Of a DNA stretch of 64,000 nt, positions 62,026 to 64,000 are shown piece by piece. The notes under the pieces are model-generated. The model saw nothing but the letters and a program-made list of their open reading frames with translations. It was not told where the DNA came from and did no database searches. Source of the stretch: Actinomadura nitritigenes (lineage in GTDB: Bacteria > Actinomycetota > Actinomycetes > Streptosporangiales > Streptosporangiaceae). The translations under genes and the position numbers were made by a program. Positions within the stretch are counted from its first letter, which is position 1. Each line of letters begins with the position of its first letter. Where the stretch lies: assembly GCF_017573545.1 (NCBI RefSeq), contig NZ_JAGEOK010000004.1, positions 248,001 to 312,000 on the forward strand. The letters are read 5' to 3'.

Positions 62026-62056
62026 TTGAGTCTCCACCGACTGGAACCCGCAAGGT
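62026..62056 (+). promoter_or_regulatory. MerR-type promoter upstream of the merR-like gene
   Basis: TTGAGT (62026-62031), 19-base spacer and CAAGGT (62051-62056), with the spacer dyad CTCCA-CCGAC-TGGAA. A 19-base spacer with a central dyad is typical of MerR autoregulation, where the protein reshapes the spacer. The -10 is weak. Confidence 0.5.
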
Positions 62057-62063
62057 GGAGGAC

Positions 62064-62990
62064 ATGGACGGCGACACCCTGTACACGATCGGGGAACTGG
62101 CCCGGCGGACCGGCCTCCCGGTCCGGACGATCCGGTTCTACTCCGACGCCGGCGTGGTGCCGCCGACCGACCGGTCGCCGGCCGGCTACCGGCTCTACGA
62201 CATCGCGGCCGCCACCCGCCTCGACCTCGTCCGCACGCTGCGCGACCTCGGCGTCGACCTCGACACCGTGCGGCGTGTGCTGGCCCGCGAGGTCACCGTC
62301 GGGGACGTCGCGGCGACGCACGCCGAGGCGCTCGACGCGCAGATCCGCACGCTCCGGCTGCGCCGGGCCGTGCTGCGCGCGGTGGCGAAGCGCGGTTCCG
62401 CCCCAGAGGAGGTCCAGCTGATGCACAGGCTCGCCAAACTGTCCGACGAGGAACGCAACCGGATCATCACCGGATTCATCGACGAGACGTTCGCCGGGCT
62501 GGAGGTGAACCCGGAGTTCGCCGCGAAGATGCGCGCGGCACTGCCGGAGCTGCCCGACGACCCGTCGCCCGAGCAGGTCGACGCGTGGGTGGAGCTGGCG
62601 GAACTGGTCGGCGACCCCGGCTTCCGCGCCGCCGTCCGGCGGATGGCGGAGTTCCAGTCCGAGGAGTCCGCGCGCGGCGGCGCCCAAGAGGGCTGGCAGG
62701 ACCTCACTGCCGTCACCGTCGAGAAGGTGAGCGCGGCCATCGACGGCGGCGTGGACCCGGCGTCGGACGCCGCCCGTCCCGTCGTGGACGGCCTCGCCGC
62801 CACCTACGCCGACGCGTTCGGCGAGCAGGACGGCCCGGACTTCCGCGCCCGGCTGCTGCACCGCCTCGAGGTCGGCAGCGACCGGCGCGCCGAGCGGTAC
62901 TGGCAGCTGCTCGCCGTGATCAACGGCTGGCCCGTCCCGCCCTCGCTGGTCCCGGTGTTCGAGTGGTTCATCGCAGCGCTGCGCCGCTGA
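62064..62990 (+). CDS. MerR-family transcriptional regulator
   Basis: 308 residues from ATG 62064 (GTG 62055 is the alternative); if the promoter above is used, the transcript would be nearly leaderless. YTIGELARRTGLPVRTIRFYSDAGVVPPTDRSPAGYRLYD is the MerR winged helix, then TLRDLGVDLDTVRRVLA. The C-terminal 200 residues are a helical domain, a ligand-sensing part with no Cys pair, so not a classical metal sensor. Target genes not evident. Confidence 0.92.
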   Translation: MDGDTLYTIGELARRTGLPVRTIRFYSDAGVVPPTDRSPAGYRLYDIAAATRLDLVRTLRDLGVDLDTVRRVLAREVTVGDVAATHAEALDAQIRTLRLRRAVLRAVAKRGSAPEEVQLMHRLAKLSDEERNRIITGFIDETFAGLEVNPEFAAKMRAALPELPDDPSPEQVDAWVELAELVGDPGFRAAVRRMAEFQSEESARGGAQEGWQDLTAVTVEKVSAAIDGGVDPASDAARPVVDGLAATYADAFGEQDGPDFRARLLHRLEVGSDRRAERYWQLLAVINGWPVPPSLVPVFEWFIAALRR

Positions 62991-63045
62991 CGCCGCGCTG
63001 CGCGGCTGACGCCCGGACACCGCACCGGCGCGGCGCGGCGGGGTG

Positions 63046-64000
63046 TCAGACCGTGTCGACGGCGAGGTGCCGGGCGCCGCGCCACCGGCGGAGCGACACG
63101 ACGTCGTCCGCGCCGTCGAGCACCCCGCCCGCCGGGTCGTCCTCGCCGCCCGTCCGCACGATGTCGCCGGACGGGCGCAGGACGTCCCACACCACCAGCA
63201 CCGCCATCGCCAGCACCGTCACGAACCGGGCGAGCAGCGCGAGGGTGTACACGTCGTGGCTGATCCCGCCCGCCGGGGCGCCGAGGTGCGCGGCCGCCGA
63301 CAGCGTCGACGACAGGTCCGCCCCCGGCACCTGCAGCGACACCGACATCAGGTACCACCAGATGCCGAAGAAGTAGATGATCTCCCCGACCTGCCAGACC
63401 ACGAACGCCGGCACCTTCGGGCGGGCCAGCACCGCGAGCGGCAGCAGCCACAGCACGTACTGCGGCGACCAGACCTTGTTCGGCAGCATGAACGCGACCA
63501 GCACCAGGAACATCAGCTGCGGCAGCCGCGGACGGCGCGGCGCGGCGAGCGCCAGCACCGCGATCCCGGCGGCGAGCACGAGGAACGTCCCCGTCCCCGC
63601 CAGGTTCAGCTGGTCGGTGTCGGACGCGAGACCGGACAGCCCGTGGTCCTGCAGCACGAAGAAGATCGAGCCCCAGTCGATGCCGCGCTTCTGGCTGAAG
63701 CCGTAGAACTCGACCCAGCCGTCCCACGCGAACACCATCACCGGCACGTTCACGGCCAGCCACGCGCCGGCGGTGCCCGCGAGCATCCGCCCCATCGCCC
63801 GCCACCGCCCGGCGCGGACGCACAGCAGTACCAGCGGACCGAGGAACAGCAGCGGATAGAACTTCGCCGCGATCGCGAGCCCGAGCATCGCGCCCGCCAG
63901 CGCCGGGCGCCGCGCCGACCACGCCGCCAGCCCCAGCGCCGCCAGCGCCACCGCCAGCAGGTCCCAGTTGATGTACGCGGTGAGCAGCAGCGACGGCGAC
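63046..64000 (-). CDS. GT87-type membrane glycosyltransferase (truncated at the window edge)
   Basis: The reading frame stays open to position 64000, so the N-terminus is outside. The visible 318 residues include WDLLAVALAALGLAAW, LAIAAKFYPLLFLGPLVLL, WDGWVEFYGFSQKRGIDWGSIFF and PNKVWSPQYVLWLLPLAVL, which fit the GT87/DUF2029 polyprenyl-sugar mannosyltransferase family with several membrane helices. Such genes build cell-envelope lipoglycans. In some actinomycetes a relative stands near rpsF, which fits this place. Confidence 0.85.
   Translation of the reverse strand, partial: SPSLLLTAYINWDLLAVALAALGLAAWSARRPALAGAMLGLAIAAKFYPLLFLGPLVLLCVRAGRWRAMGRMLAGTAGAWLAVNVPVMVFAWDGWVEFYGFSQKRGIDWGSIFFVLQDHGLSGLASDTDQLNLAGTGTFLVLAAGIAVLALAAPRRPRLPQLMFLVLVAFMLPNKVWSPQYVLWLLPLAVLARPKVPAFVVWQVGEIIYFFGIWWYLMSVSLQVPGADLSSTLSAAAHLGAPAGGISHDVYTLALLARFVTVLAMAVLVVWDVLRPSGDIVRTGGEDDPAGGVLDGADDVVSLRRWRGARHLAVDTV

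Overview
The window is about 64 kb of very GC-rich DNA from an actinomycete. The gene content (F420-type luciferase-like oxidoreductase, DUF5063, tRNA adenosine deaminase-associated proteins, Zn-type S18, WhiB-less housekeeping blocks, GTG/TTG starts) fits the Streptosporangiales/Actinomadura type best, but genus is an inference. No phage, insertion sequence, CRISPR array or rRNA operon was seen. Nearly every position is in a gene.

Layout. 1-6.6 kb: F420-type oxidoreductase with an ArsR-type regulator, a 1095-residue DUF4132 protein, then DUF5063-recR-ybaB. 7-9.9 kb: a secreted Gly/Ser/Thr triplet-repeat protein and a stand-alone hemC, both sitting between ybaB-recR and dnaX, which are usually neighbours. 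9.9-12.7 kb: dnaX and the SRP RNA. 12.8-20 kb: DUF952, tRNA-Ser(GGA), SDR, DUF1059, LuxR, MFS, GntR, XRE-TPR. 20-27.4 kb: HAD, PH-domain protein, upp, two tRNA-adenosine-deaminase-associated proteins on either side of a Tat-exported phospholipase C-like enzyme, tadA, tRNA-Ser(CGA), EamA, B3/4-domain protein. 27.5-33.9 kb: MarR/hydrolase pair with visible operators, a large ATPase regulator, PPOX and cupin regulators. 34-38.8 kb: a second DNA polymerase beta clamp, then ogt and an Ada-AlkA fusion (alkylation repair), and an efflux protein. 39-49.3 kb: accessory enzymes and regulators, including a MarR gene with three near-identical operators. 49.3-58.1 kb: dnaB carrying two inteins, a MATE exporter, a peptidoglycan amidase, and rpsF-ssb-rpsR-rplI. 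58.3-64 kb: endonuclease IV, DUF4190, barstar-like, MerR and a GT87 membrane glycosyltransferase cut by the window end.

How it works together. Replication and repair dominate: dnaX, recR/ybaB, a second dnaN, dnaB, ssb, ogt, ada-alkA and nfo. A parS-like palindrome at 56176 and a cluster of DnaA-box-like nonamers upstream of dnaB (53258-53398) suggest the right-hand end lies near oriC; the order dnaX, upp, tadA, dnaB, rplI-rpsF also matches what I recall of Streptomyces on one side of oriC (from memory, not checked).

Most unusual items: dnaB interrupted by two inteins of different classes, one a class 3 (Ala1, Trp/Cys/Thr) intein with a degraded endonuclease domain; the three-module secreted repeat protein in which a CVMxxC pair is replaced by a His/Asp/Glu-rich insert in the last module; and the parS/DnaA-box signals. 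No wholly new multi-gene system could be demonstrated from sequence alone.
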